NCBI RefSeq assembly: GCF_027158485.1
Contig: NZ_JAMKYJ010000013.1
Source of the DNA: Oxalobacter formigenes
GTDB lineage: Bacteria; Pseudomonadota; Gammaproteobacteria; Burkholderiales; Burkholderiaceae_D
Reading direction: 5' to 3' (one strand)
DNA length: 64,000 nucleotides
Shown here: positions 26,627 through 35,139 of the stretch, piece after piece
Position numbering within the stretch: position 1 is the stretch's first letter
Layout of the letters: each line of letters begins with the position of its first letter
Notes under the pieces: model-generated
What the model was told of the DNA's origin: nothing
Seen by the model: only the letters and a program-made list of their open reading frames with translations
The model's database searches: none
Program-made: the position numbers and the translations under genes

Positions 26627-27699
26627 AAAATCTGCTTCTCAAAGGAAAAGTGACCCGTAAAAACTTCGAACTGGATTTCGATCTGGCGTTACCAGGATCG
26701 GGAATCACGGCATTTTTCGGTGAATCAGGCGCCGGCAAATCCACCCTGCTGCGCGCTGTTGCCGGACTTGTCCAGCCATCAGACGGACAAATCAGGATCG
26801 GCGATGAAATATGGCAGGATGATGAAAAGAAAATCTTCGTCCCGACCCATAAACGTTCTGTCGGTTTCGTCTTTCAGGATGCAGCGCTGTTCCCGCATCT
26901 TTCCGTCAGGAATAATCTGCAATACGGGATGAAACGCATTCCGGCTGAAAAACGGGTCATATCTCTGGAAAAAGCAGTCGATCTGCTCGGAATCGGCCAT
27001 CTGCTCGACCGGGTACCCGATACCCTTTCAGGCGGAGAACAGCAGCGCGTCAGTATCGCCCGTGCATTGGCGACAAGTCCGGATATCATGTTGATGGATG
27101 AACCGCTGGCAGCGCTGGATATGAAGCGCAAGTCCGAAATCATTCCCTATCTCATGCGTCTGAATGCAGAACTGGAAATCCCGATTCTGTACGTCAGCCA
27201 TGCACTGGAAGAAGTCAGTATGCTGGCCGATCATCTGGTTCTCCTTGAAAAAGGCAAGGTCATCGCTTCAGGAAAAATCAGCGAAATGTTGACCCGGCTG
27301 GATCTTCCTCTCGCTTATTACGATGTCGCTGCTGCTGTCGTAAACGGACAGGTCATCGAGGAAGACAGGGAATACTGCCTCTCCACGATCCGTTTTTCAG
27401 GCGGAAACATTTTGCTGCCTTCAGCCAATTTGAGCGTGGGTCAGCAAGTTCGCCTTCGTGTTCAGGCACGGGATGTCAGCCTGACAACTGAAAAGCCGGT
27501 GAATACCAGCATCCTGAATGCTTTCGAAGCAACAGTCGTCAATCTGTCTCCTGACGCGAACGGCCAGGTTTTAATCGAACTCGACGCAAAAGGAACACGT
27601 TTATTGTCGAGAATCACAAGCAAGTCGGTCAATACCCTCAAACTGGGCATAGGCAAACCCATCTTTGCCCAGGTAAAAGGCATTGCCGTGATTGAATAA
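26623..27699 (+). CDS. modC: Molybdate ABC transporter, ATP-binding protein
   Basis: ModC powers molybdate import. The 358-residue protein has a Walker A motif GESGAGKST near residue 33, the Q-loop in VFQDAALFPHLSV, the signature LSGGEQQRVSIARAL near residue 136, Walker B LMDEPLAALD and the switch histidine in YVSHALEE. The C-terminal 120 residues hold a TOBE/Mop domain that binds molybdate in ModC and may give inhibition at high intracellular molybdate. It closes the modABC operon; a weak hairpin (27724-27749) follows. Confidence 0.97.
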   Translation: MKNLLLKGKVTRKNFELDFDLALPGSGITAFFGESGAGKSTLLRAVAGLVQPSDGQIRIGDEIWQDDEKKIFVPTHKRSVGFVFQDAALFPHLSVRNNLQYGMKRIPAEKRVISLEKAVDLLGIGHLLDRVPDTLSGGEQQRVSIARALATSPDIMLMDEPLAALDMKRKSEIIPYLMRLNAELEIPILYVSHALEEVSMLADHLVLLEKGKVIASGKISEMLTRLDLPLAYYDVAAAVVNGQVIEEDREYCLSTIRFSGGNILLPSANLSVGQQVRLRVQARDVSLTTEKPVNTSILNAFEATVVNLSPDANGQVLIELDAKGTRLLSRITSKSVNTLKLGIGKPIFAQVKGIAVIE

Positions 27700-27899
27700 G
27701 CCTTTAAATACGGCGTCGATCAGACACAGCACCTGAAAAGTTGCTGTGTTCGGCAGGAATTTTTTTCCGAAGATATAATTCATGAAAACAATTCTCATTT
27801 AGCCATAAAAAATTGCCTTGCGGCAACACAATGGGTATGAAAGAATAGTTCACATCAACATTTAATAATATTATAAAGTCTTTACGACGGAGGTTTCCA

Positions 27900-29351
27900 A
27901 TGAATGCCAAAGCCCAGGTTCCACAATACGAATTGCTCATCAATGGCAAATGGGTCAAACCGAAAAGCGGGAAATATTCGACCATCCTGAATCCGGCGAC
28001 GGAAGAAGTCATCGCCTATGTCGCGGCCGGTGATGAAAACGATGTCGATACCGCTGCCAAAGCAGCACGGGCTGCCCTGAAAGTCTGGAATGGCATCAGC
28101 GCCGCCGAACGTGGCCGGATTCTCAACCGCTTCGCTGATCTGCTGGAAAAAAATCAGGAAGAACTGATCCTTCTCGAAAGCATCAATGCTGGCAAACCGA
28201 TTTCCAGTGTCAGAAGACAGGATATGCCTGCCGCTATCGATACCCTCCGTTACTACGCAGGCTGGACCGACAAGATCATCGGTCAGGTCATTCCTGCCAG
28301 AACGGATGCGCTGACCTATACCGTCCGCGAGCCAGTCGGTGTTGTTGGCGCGATCGTGCCGTGGAATTTCCCGATCATGATCGGCATATGGAAAATCGCT
28401 CCGGCGCTGGCCTGTGGTTGCACATTGATTGTCAAACCGGCCGAACTGACCCCGATGACCGCGATTCGTATCGGTGAACTGGCTCTTGAAGCAGGTATTC
28501 CTCCAGGTGTCCTGAATATCGTTACCGGTAAAGGCAGTGTCGTTGGCGATGCAATGGTCGCTCATCCGCAAGTCGACAAAATCACCTTCACTGGCTCTCC
28601 GAAAGTCGGTCGTGGCATCATGCAGGGTGCGTCGAGCAACTTCAAAAAACTGACGCTGGAACTGGGCGGCAAATCGGCCAATATCATTTTCGACGACGCC
28701 GATCTGGATGCGGCCGTTCGCGGTTCCGCTTCCGGCATCTTCTTCAATGCCGGTCAGGTCTGCTCGGCCGGTTCCCGGATTCTGGTCCACAAGAAAATCC
28801 ACGACGAAGTCGTCGACCGCCTGATCGATCGTGCAAAACACATCAAGATTGGTGATACGGCATCGAAAGAAACCATCATGGGACCGCTGGTTTCCGAAAA
28901 CCAGTTGAATACCGTCATGGAATACATCGACGTCGGCAAGAAAGAAGGTGCATCCGTCGCGTATGGTGGTGATCGTGTCGGCGACAAAGGCTTCTACGTT
29001 GCCCCGACGATTTTCACCGGTGTCAAAAACGAAATGCGCATTTCTCAGGAAGAAATTTTCGGCCCTGTCGCCAGCGTGATTTCCTTCGAGGATGAGGAAG
29101 AAGCCGTCGCCATTGCCAACGGAACCGCTTTCAGCCTGGCTGCCGGCGTATGGAGTGCCGACGTGACCCGTATTCACAAAGTCGCACAGGATATCAAGGC
29201 CGGTACTGTCTGGGTCAATACCTACGGTTACACAGACGTCCGCCTCCCATGGGGTGGTACGGGTGAATCCGGTTTCGGCCGTGAACACGGTGAAGCCGCT
29301 CTGGAAAACTTCACCGAACCGAAAACCATCTGGCTGTCGCTGAAAAGGTAA
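27900..29351 (+). CDS. NAD(P)-dependent aldehyde dehydrogenase (betaine/aminoaldehyde-type family)
   Basis: The 483-residue protein oxidises an aldehyde to its acid. The ALDH fold features are complete: VPWNFPIMI near residue 155, LELGGKSANII with the catalytic glutamate near residue 255, and the nucleophile cysteine in FFNAGQVCSAGSR near residue 289. Overall it resembles betaine, gamma-aminobutyraldehyde and phenylacetaldehyde dehydrogenases; the substrate cannot be fixed from sequence. A GGAGG site precedes the ATG. It stands alone between the mod operon and the convergent fdhA, and a terminator follows. Whether it joins the formate metabolism around it is unknown. Confidence 0.85.
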   Translation: MNAKAQVPQYELLINGKWVKPKSGKYSTILNPATEEVIAYVAAGDENDVDTAAKAARAALKVWNGISAAERGRILNRFADLLEKNQEELILLESINAGKPISSVRRQDMPAAIDTLRYYAGWTDKIIGQVIPARTDALTYTVREPVGVVGAIVPWNFPIMIGIWKIAPALACGCTLIVKPAELTPMTAIRIGELALEAGIPPGVLNIVTGKGSVVGDAMVAHPQVDKITFTGSPKVGRGIMQGASSNFKKLTLELGGKSANIIFDDADLDAAVRGSASGIFFNAGQVCSAGSRILVHKKIHDEVVDRLIDRAKHIKIGDTASKETIMGPLVSENQLNTVMEYIDVGKKEGASVAYGGDRVGDKGFYVAPTIFTGVKNEMRISQEEIFGPVASVISFEDEEEAVAIANGTAFSLAAGVWSADVTRIHKVAQDIKAGTVWVNTYGYTDVRLPWGGTGESGFGREHGEAALENFTEPKTIWLSLKR

Positions 29352-29375
29352 GCAACAAGCCAGCCCATAAAAAAA

Positions 29376-29399
29376 CCTCTCCATCCGGAGAGGTTTTTT
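29376..29399. terminator. Bidirectional terminator between the aldehyde dehydrogenase gene and fdhA
   Basis: CCTCTCC (29376-29382) pairs with GGAGAGG (29387-29393), flanked by an A-tract and a T-tract, so it can end both converging transcripts. Confidence 0.92.
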
Positions 29400-29418
29400 G
29401 TTACCTTGAACCGCTTGA

Positions 29419-31575
29419 TCAGGCCGCTACAGCATCATCGACCGCTTTCGCGAGCGAGGCTTTCATCTTGCCGTATTCTTCGACAAGATATTTTTCAGCC
29501 CACTTCTGGTCTTCGATCTTGTGAAGCCGGACAGCACTGTATTTGTATTCCGGTGTCTTGGAATACGGATCAAGATGCTCGATCGTCAGTTCATTACAGG
29601 CGCCGATCCACCACTGGTAAGTCATGTAAACGGCACCACGGTTCGTGCGTTCACTGACCTTGGCACGGCTGATAACCTTTCCGCGACGGGATTCAACCCA
29701 GACCAGCTGTTCATCTTTAATGCCCAGTTCCTGCGCATCCGTCGTATTCATCTGGACATAACCCGGTTCATCAGCCAGCGTCTGCAATGCCGAACAGTTG
29801 CCGGTCATGGAACGGCACGAATAATGACCGACTTCACGAACAGTCGAGAGAATCAGCGGAAAATCGTCATCGACCTGATCCAGTGGCGGTCTCCAGTCGG
29901 AAGCGATCAATTGCGCTTTCCCGCTCGGTGTCGCGAACCTGTTGCCCTTGTACATCCACTGATCACCCGGATCATCCAGCGTCAGGCAAGGCCAGGGCAC
30001 ATAACCGAGACCTGCCATTTTTTCATAAGTCGCACCGTAATAGAGAGGGCACAACTCACGCATTTCGTCCCAGATTTCCTTCGTATTCTTATACTTCATC
30101 GGATAACCCATCGCCGTCGCCATCAGGCTATGGATTTCCCAGTCCGGCTTGACATTGCCCTTCGGTTCGATCGCTTTTTCAAAATACTGGAAACCACGGT
30201 CAGCTGCCGAATAGACCCCTTCATGTTCACCCCACGACGTTGCAGGAAAGATAACGTCTGCCTGCATGGCCGTCTTGGTCATGAAGATATCCTGAACAAT
30301 GACCAGCTCGAGTTTTTCATAAGCCTCACGTACGGAAGACAGATCCGGTTCCGTCTGTAACGGGTCTTCACCAAAAATGTAAACTGCCTTCAGCTTGCCT
30401 TCTTCAACGTTATGGCCAACTTCGGTAATTGGAATGCCTTTCTTGGCTGGCAGGGATTTGACGCCCCATGCCTTTTCGAATTTGGCGCGGATTTCAGGAT
30501 CTTCAACCGATTGGTATCCCGGGAATTGCCCCGGAGTCGCTCCCATATCGCAGGAACCCTGAACGTTGTTCTGTCCGCGAACCGGACCAACACCGACATT
30601 CGGACGTGCAAGATTGCCTGTGATGACGGCAATATTGGACAGGCCCATACAGGTTTCGACGCCCTGCCCCCATTGCGTGACGCCCATACCCCACAAAATC
30701 GTGGCAGAAGGGGCTGCCGCGTACATGCGAACCGCTTCGCGTACCATTTTCGGATCGAGCCCGGTAATTTCCGCGGTATTTTCCGGCGTGTATTTCGAAA
30801 CGAGCTCGCGCATCTTTTCGAAACCTTCGGAATAGTTTTCGACGAATTCCCTGTTGTACAGGTTTTCCTCGATCAGCGTATTGATGAAGGCATTGACCAG
30901 CGCCATGTTGGAACCGTTCTTCATTTGCAGATGAATGTCTGCAATACGGGACGATTCGATGACTCGGGGATCGCAAACGATAATCTTTGCGCCCTTCTGT
31001 TTTGCTTTCAGAATCCGGCGTGCAACGATCGGATGGGAATCGGCTGCGTTGTAACCGAAGATCAGGAGACATTTCGTATCTTCGATTTCAACGATCGAGT
31101 TGCTCATCGCGCCGCTGCCAAGCGTTTTTTCCAGCGCGGTAACGGACGGCCCGTGACAGACGCGGGCGCAGCAATCGACGTTATTCGTACCGATAACGGC
31201 ACGCGCGAATTTCTGGGTAACGTAATTGGCTTCATTGCCGGGGCCACGGGCACACCCGCTGATAAATATGGAATCGGGGCCGTGTTTTTCCTTGATGTCC
31301 ATCAGTTTCGAACTGGCGAAACGGATCGCTTCATCCCACGATACCGTGGTGAATGGATCGCCTTTCCTGTAGCGAACCATCGGCTGGGTCAGGCGAGGCG
31401 TCAACAGGCGGGTATCATTCAAAAACTCCCAGCCGTAATAGCCTTTCAGGCACAGTTCACCCTGATTGGTAAAACCGTTAGCGCCTTCAGCTTTGATGAT
31501 CTTGTTGTTTTCGACAGTAAAACTGATTTTACAGCCCGACGCGCAGTACGGGCAGACGACGAGTTTCTTTTCCAT
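29419..31575 (-). CDS. fdhA: Molybdopterin formate dehydrogenase, catalytic subunit (Cys type)
   Basis: The enzyme oxidises formate to CO2 at a Mo- (or W-) bis-MGD centre. The 718-residue product aligns closely with E. coli FdhF. Cys8, Cys11, Cys15 and Cys42 bind a [4Fe-4S] cluster. The metal ligand motif RVCHGPSVTALEK has Cys140 (codon TGT, 31156-31158) exactly where FdhF uses selenocysteine. The ensuing His141 and GAMSNSIVEIEDT are conserved. ATG 31575 follows a GGGAGA site and gives the family N-terminus; an upstream in-frame start at 31602 adds nine unrelated residues. No twin-arginine signal is seen, so it is cytoplasmic. hydN-like ferredoxin gene lies just upstream. Confidence 0.94.
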   Translation of the reverse strand: MEKKLVVCPYCASGCKISFTVENNKIIKAEGANGFTNQGELCLKGYYGWEFLNDTRLLTPRLTQPMVRYRKGDPFTTVSWDEAIRFASSKLMDIKEKHGPDSIFISGCARGPGNEANYVTQKFARAVIGTNNVDCCARVCHGPSVTALEKTLGSGAMSNSIVEIEDTKCLLIFGYNAADSHPIVARRILKAKQKGAKIIVCDPRVIESSRIADIHLQMKNGSNMALVNAFINTLIEENLYNREFVENYSEGFEKMRELVSKYTPENTAEITGLDPKMVREAVRMYAAAPSATILWGMGVTQWGQGVETCMGLSNIAVITGNLARPNVGVGPVRGQNNVQGSCDMGATPGQFPGYQSVEDPEIRAKFEKAWGVKSLPAKKGIPITEVGHNVEEGKLKAVYIFGEDPLQTEPDLSSVREAYEKLELVIVQDIFMTKTAMQADVIFPATSWGEHEGVYSAADRGFQYFEKAIEPKGNVKPDWEIHSLMATAMGYPMKYKNTKEIWDEMRELCPLYYGATYEKMAGLGYVPWPCLTLDDPGDQWMYKGNRFATPSGKAQLIASDWRPPLDQVDDDFPLILSTVREVGHYSCRSMTGNCSALQTLADEPGYVQMNTTDAQELGIKDEQLVWVESRRGKVISRAKVSERTNRGAVYMTYQWWIGACNELTIEHLDPYSKTPEYKYSAVRLHKIEDQKWAEKYLVEEYGKMKASLAKAVDDAVAA

Positions 31576-31620
31576 ATTTTCTCCCAGAAGTCCGGGATGC
31601 ATTACCGGATCTGTTTCGGA

Positions 31621-32163
31621 TTAATCGAAGGAATTCTCCGACATTTTCAAAAGCGTATCATCGCGTCTCTTGTCGACCTTGTTTTCCAGCGCACCCATAT
31701 CCACGATATGCAAGGCATGAGTCGGGCAAACCGACACACACTGCGGACCTTCAGGGACATTGATACAGAAATCGCATTTTTGCGCAATCTTGACCGATTT
31801 GCGAACAGTCACCGGTCCCAATTCGGCTTGCTCTACCGGCTTGGAAACGATTTCCATCGCACCGAACGGACATGCCAGCACACATGTCTGGCAACCGATA
31901 CAGCGCTCCTTGATCAACTGAACCGTGTCGGCGCTATAAACCAGTGCATTCGTCGGACATACGTTCACGCAAGGCGCATTTTCGCACTGGCGGCACTGTA
32001 CGGGGGCGGTCAGTTTCAATCCCTTGACCAATCTCAATCTTGGTCTGAAATTCTCAGGGGTCAAATCGTTTTCAGCTCCCGTAGGATGAGCCAGTACACA
32101 TGCCACCTCACAGGTACGGCATCCGATGCATTTATCTGGTTCCGCGATTACAAACCGGTTCAT
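31621..32163 (-). CDS. Four-cluster 4Fe-4S ferredoxin, HydN/HycB type
   Basis: The 180-residue polyferredoxin should transfer electrons between FdhA and a partner. Four cysteine clusters are visible: CIGCRTCEVAC near residue 12, CRQCENAPCVNVCP near residue 57, CIGCQTCVLACP near residue 88, and CDFCINVPEGPQCVSVCP near residue 129, as in HydN, HycB and the beta subunits of Fdh-N. It lacks the C-terminal membrane anchor of FdnH, so the complex is predicted to be soluble. It precedes fdhA by 45 bases on the same strand and is divergent from the GltD-like gene. Confidence 0.9.
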   Translation of the reverse strand: MNRFVIAEPDKCIGCRTCEVACVLAHPTGAENDLTPENFRPRLRLVKGLKLTAPVQCRQCENAPCVNVCPTNALVYSADTVQLIKERCIGCQTCVLACPFGAMEIVSKPVEQAELGPVTVRKSVKIAQKCDFCINVPEGPQCVSVCPTHALHIVDMGALENKVDKRRDDTLLKMSENSFD

Positions 32164-32481
32164 TCTTTCTGTCTCCTGCCTGTCCAGCTATTACTGGAAA
32201 AATTATAAAGATAAGGGCGTCCCCTACAGAGTTACCTGAATAAAAAGGGGAAAAAAGAGAACACCAATGACAACAATATAATGGAAAATTGGAATTCGTG
32301 CTGCCCGCTTGCATTTTGCTAGTTGGTAATTATATTCTATCGAATTCACTTTCTGTGCAGAACCTTTCATATTTTGATGTTAATATCTATACCCTATCCA
32401 AAGTGTCTGGGCAAAAAAGGCAATTCCACAACAATTGCACGGACACCTGAAACAGTTATATATCTGGCAGATTCATAAACC
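32164..32481. other. 318-bp divergent intergenic region of the formate dehydrogenase genes
   Basis: This AT-rich region separates the leftward hydN-like/fdhA pair from the rightward GltD-like gene and holds no gene. On the minus strand a TATAAT (around 32203-32208) lies about 40 bases before the ferredoxin ATG, with a GGAG site closer in. I found no convincing -24/-12 sigma-54 element or Fnr box by eye. The plus-strand ATG at 32482 lacks a clear ribosome binding site. Confidence 0.4.
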
Positions 32482-34578
32482 ATGACTACGGAAAAAGAAA
32501 CGAAAAAGACCTGTCCCGTCACAGATATCCTTGAAAATCTGCGGGCCCAACTCCACACAGAAGGCCAGTTGCCAGCGAAAGCGCGACCTGCCGTCGCGCG
32601 TGTTGCGCGTATCGTCACCGAAGTGACCCTTGGCCGTGGCAACATCAGAAATTTTGAAGAACTGGCCAAAGCGGCAAAAGAACTGGAACAAATCGTGCCT
32701 TCACTGGGCGCGGCCGTTCTCGCTTCCCTGAAAAAAGACCGTGAAGAATGGACCGCTCATGTCGAACAGAATACCTGTGAAGCCGGCATCTGTTTCGTTC
32801 CCCGTTCGGCTCCCTGTCAGGTAGCCTGCCCGGCCCATATCGATATTCCGAGCATGATGGCCCGCGTCGGACATGGTGACTACGCACAGTCCCTTTCGGT
32901 TCTGGCTGCCGACACCCCATTGCCGGATTCATGCGGCCTTGTCTGCCCGGCCCCATGTGAAGACGTATGCGTGCAGAAAGCCGTCAGCGGTGCCGCCGTT
33001 TTCATCCGTCCGATGAAACACGTTGCCGCCCGCTGCGCAGACGTCAAACCCAATCTGGAAAAAGGGGCACCGACCGGCAAGAAAATCGCCATCGTCGGCT
33101 GTGGGCCTGCCGGTCTGACCGCTGCCTACTATCTCGCACAAAAAGGACATGACGTCGAAATCTTCGACGAACGTGCACAGCCGGGCGGCGTCATGCGCTA
33201 CGGCATCCCGAACTATCGCCTGCCTGAAGCCAAGCTGAATGCTGAAATCGACGTTGTCAAAAATCTCGGTGTCAAAATCAATCTTGGCCATACCGTCAGG
33301 GATGCAAAAGAATTCCAGAAAAAAGGATATGACGCGACCCTGCTGGCAACTGGCCTGCAAAACTCCAAACCTCTTGGTGTTGAAGGCGACAAACAGGATT
33401 TCGTCATCGGCGGCATGGATTTCCTGTCAGCCGTACGTAACGGGAAAAACCCGCAAGTCGGCCCTCACGTTATCGTCATCGGCGGCGGCAACGCAGCGAT
33501 CGACGTTGCCATGACAGCCTTTCGTCAGGGTGCGACCAAAGTCCAGATGTGGTATCGCCGCAATCGCGCGCAGATGCCCGCCAACCCGCATGAAGTCGAA
33601 CTGGCGCTCGCCGAAGGCGTTGAACTGGTCGAATTCTGGGCACCGACCCGTGTCTTGCCAGACAACCGGATCGAATTCGAACGCTCCCGTTACGCACCTG
33701 ACGCCAAAACCGTTGCGCCCGTTACCGTTCGCGCCGACCATATCATGGCCGGTATCGGACAGGATGCCGATCTGAGCTGGCTGGAAGGGTCGAACATCAA
33801 GACGGAATGGGGCAATATCGTTGTCGATCAGACCAGCCTGCTGACTGATGAACCGGGTATTTTCGCCGCTGGCGACATCGCCCACGGCGCCAGCACCGTC
33901 GTTGCCGCAATCGGCTCCGGCAAGCGTGCGGCCGAATCCATCAATTCATACCTGATGGGTGTTCCGGCCGATTATGAATCCCTGAAACCCCAACGCCGTG
34001 ACGAAGTTCCTTTCCTGGAATCGACACCGGCGCAGCGCGTCTCCCCGGAACGTGCCCATATCGAGGAAATCGATCCGCAAGTCCGCAAATTCTCCCACGA
34101 ATTCATGCAATTCGACTGGGATGAAAAAGTGGCTGCCGTTGAAGCGGAACGTTGCCTGCGCTGCGACATCTGTATCGGTTGCGGCCTGTGTGAACTGGCC
34201 TGTATCGAAGTCGGCGCGGAAGCCCTGAAAATGATCGAAACCAAAAACGGCCGTATGGTTTTCAACGATTTCACGACGCCGGCCGAAAAATGTATCGGCT
34301 GCGGTGCCTGTACATCAGTCTGCCCGACCGGAGCGATTATCGTGGAAGACCGCGACGGCTATCGTGTCACGGAAATCACGGGAACCGTCGTTCGCAAACA
34401 GGCGCTTGAAGTATGCTCCTGCTGCGGCGAAACTTTCTCCGCCTCCGTCAATCAGGAAATGGAAACCCGCATGGAACTGGGCAAAATGACCCGGGGGGGC
34501 ATCCTGTGCCCGACCTGTGCCCGCGCCAAATCAGCGGAATCCATGCAGCAAATGCAATGGATGACGAGCGTTTTCTGA
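32482..34578 (+). CDS. GltD-like NAD(P)-binding flavoprotein with fused iron-sulfur domains
   Basis: This 698-residue flavoprotein probably passes electrons between a ferredoxin or formate dehydrogenase and NAD(P). Residues 50-104 resemble the iron-sulfur helical domain at the end of NuoF-type subunits (ending HVEQNTCEAGIC). A GltD/DPD-type cysteine domain follows (Cys112, 116, 151, 155, 159, 163), then FAD (VGCGPAGLTAAYYLA, near 206) and NAD(P) (VIGGGNAAIDVA, near 333) motifs with YRRNRAQMP. Two [4Fe-4S] motifs (CDICIGCGLCELAC and CIGCGACTSVCP, near 560 and 615) and a CSCC/CPTC zinc-ribbon-like end complete it. It lies divergent from fdhA. The exact partner and NAD versus NADP choice are inference. 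Confidence 0.8.
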   Translation: MTTEKETKKTCPVTDILENLRAQLHTEGQLPAKARPAVARVARIVTEVTLGRGNIRNFEELAKAAKELEQIVPSLGAAVLASLKKDREEWTAHVEQNTCEAGICFVPRSAPCQVACPAHIDIPSMMARVGHGDYAQSLSVLAADTPLPDSCGLVCPAPCEDVCVQKAVSGAAVFIRPMKHVAARCADVKPNLEKGAPTGKKIAIVGCGPAGLTAAYYLAQKGHDVEIFDERAQPGGVMRYGIPNYRLPEAKLNAEIDVVKNLGVKINLGHTVRDAKEFQKKGYDATLLATGLQNSKPLGVEGDKQDFVIGGMDFLSAVRNGKNPQVGPHVIVIGGGNAAIDVAMTAFRQGATKVQMWYRRNRAQMPANPHEVELALAEGVELVEFWAPTRVLPDNRIEFERSRYAPDAKTVAPVTVRADHIMAGIGQDADLSWLEGSNIKTEWGNIVVDQTSLLTDEPGIFAAGDIAHGASTVVAAIGSGKRAAESINSYLMGVPADYESLKPQRRDEVPFLESTPAQRVSPERAHIEEIDPQVRKFSHEFMQFDWDEKVAAVEAERCLRCDICIGCGLCELACIEVGAEALKMIETKNGRMVFNDFTTPAEKCIGCGACTSVCPTGAIIVEDRDGYRVTEITGTVVRKQALEVCSCCGETFSASVNQEMETRMELGKMTRGGILCPTCARAKSAESMQQMQWMTSVF

Positions 34579-34599
34579 AATACCTGAAGCAGTAGACAA

Positions 34600-35112
34600 T
34601 CAACAGGTGGTTTGACGGTTCAAGATCCAGTCAACCACCTGTTTTTCATTGTTAAGGTCAAGCCATTCCACCGGCCGGGGCAATTTTTCCGGCCGGCCTT
34701 CATCCGAAGCGACCACTTCAATACGATCATTCTCCGGATACATCGGCTCTTTTCCCAGAGAAGGTCTGAAAATCTCGATTCGTGGAATCGCCGCATCCTT
34801 AAAGCCTTCCACCAGCGTCAGGTCAGCCGGTTTCATCCGTGAAATCAATTCGTCCAGCGTCGGCTCTTCTTCCTCTTTCAATTCGTGCGCCAGCATGAAA
34901 CGGTAAGGCGATGCCAATATGACTTCCGCAGCCCCGGCTTTCCTGATCCGTGCGCTGTCTTTTCGGGGCGGTTCGAGCTCGACGTCATGATGGCTGCTCT
35001 TGACGACGTTCACCGTAAATCCCATCCCGACAAACAGCGGCAGTATCTTTTCCAGCAACGTCGTTTTGCCGCTTCCGGACGATCCGGACAATCCAATGAC
35101 GGGATATCTCAT
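34600..35112 (-). CDS. mobB: Molybdopterin-guanine dinucleotide biosynthesis adapter MobB
   Basis: MobB is a GTP-binding helper of MobA in making the guanine dinucleotide cofactor used by formate dehydrogenase. The 170-residue protein has a P-loop GLSGSSGSGKTTLLEK near residue 8, KSSHHDVELEPPRKDSARIRKAGA near residue 40, and LVEGFKDAAIPRIEI near residue 98. It begins at an ATG near a GGAAAT sequence and lies close to the convergent GltD-like gene, at the edge of the molybdenum block. No mobA is in the window. Confidence 0.94.
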   Translation of the reverse strand: MRYPVIGLSGSSGSGKTTLLEKILPLFVGMGFTVNVVKSSHHDVELEPPRKDSARIRKAGAAEVILASPYRFMLAHELKEEEEPTLDELISRMKPADLTLVEGFKDAAIPRIEIFRPSLGKEPMYPENDRIEVVASDEGRPEKLPRPVEWLDLNNEKQVVDWILNRQTTC

Positions 35113-35139
35113 TTCATTTCCTTAAAAGTCCTGTTCCAT

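Noticed and set aside
27882..29384. Minus-strand open frame of 500 codons antisense to the aldehyde dehydrogenase gene
   Set aside because: The plus-strand frame has complete ALDH motifs. The antisense frame has no recognisable fold and is produced by the GC-skewed codon use.
30412..32208. Plus-strand open frame of 598 codons antisense to fdhA and the ferredoxin gene
   Set aside because: It is a shadow of the codon use of the real minus-strand genes, shows no domain I recognise and has no ribosome binding site. The minus-strand genes carry clear catalytic motifs.
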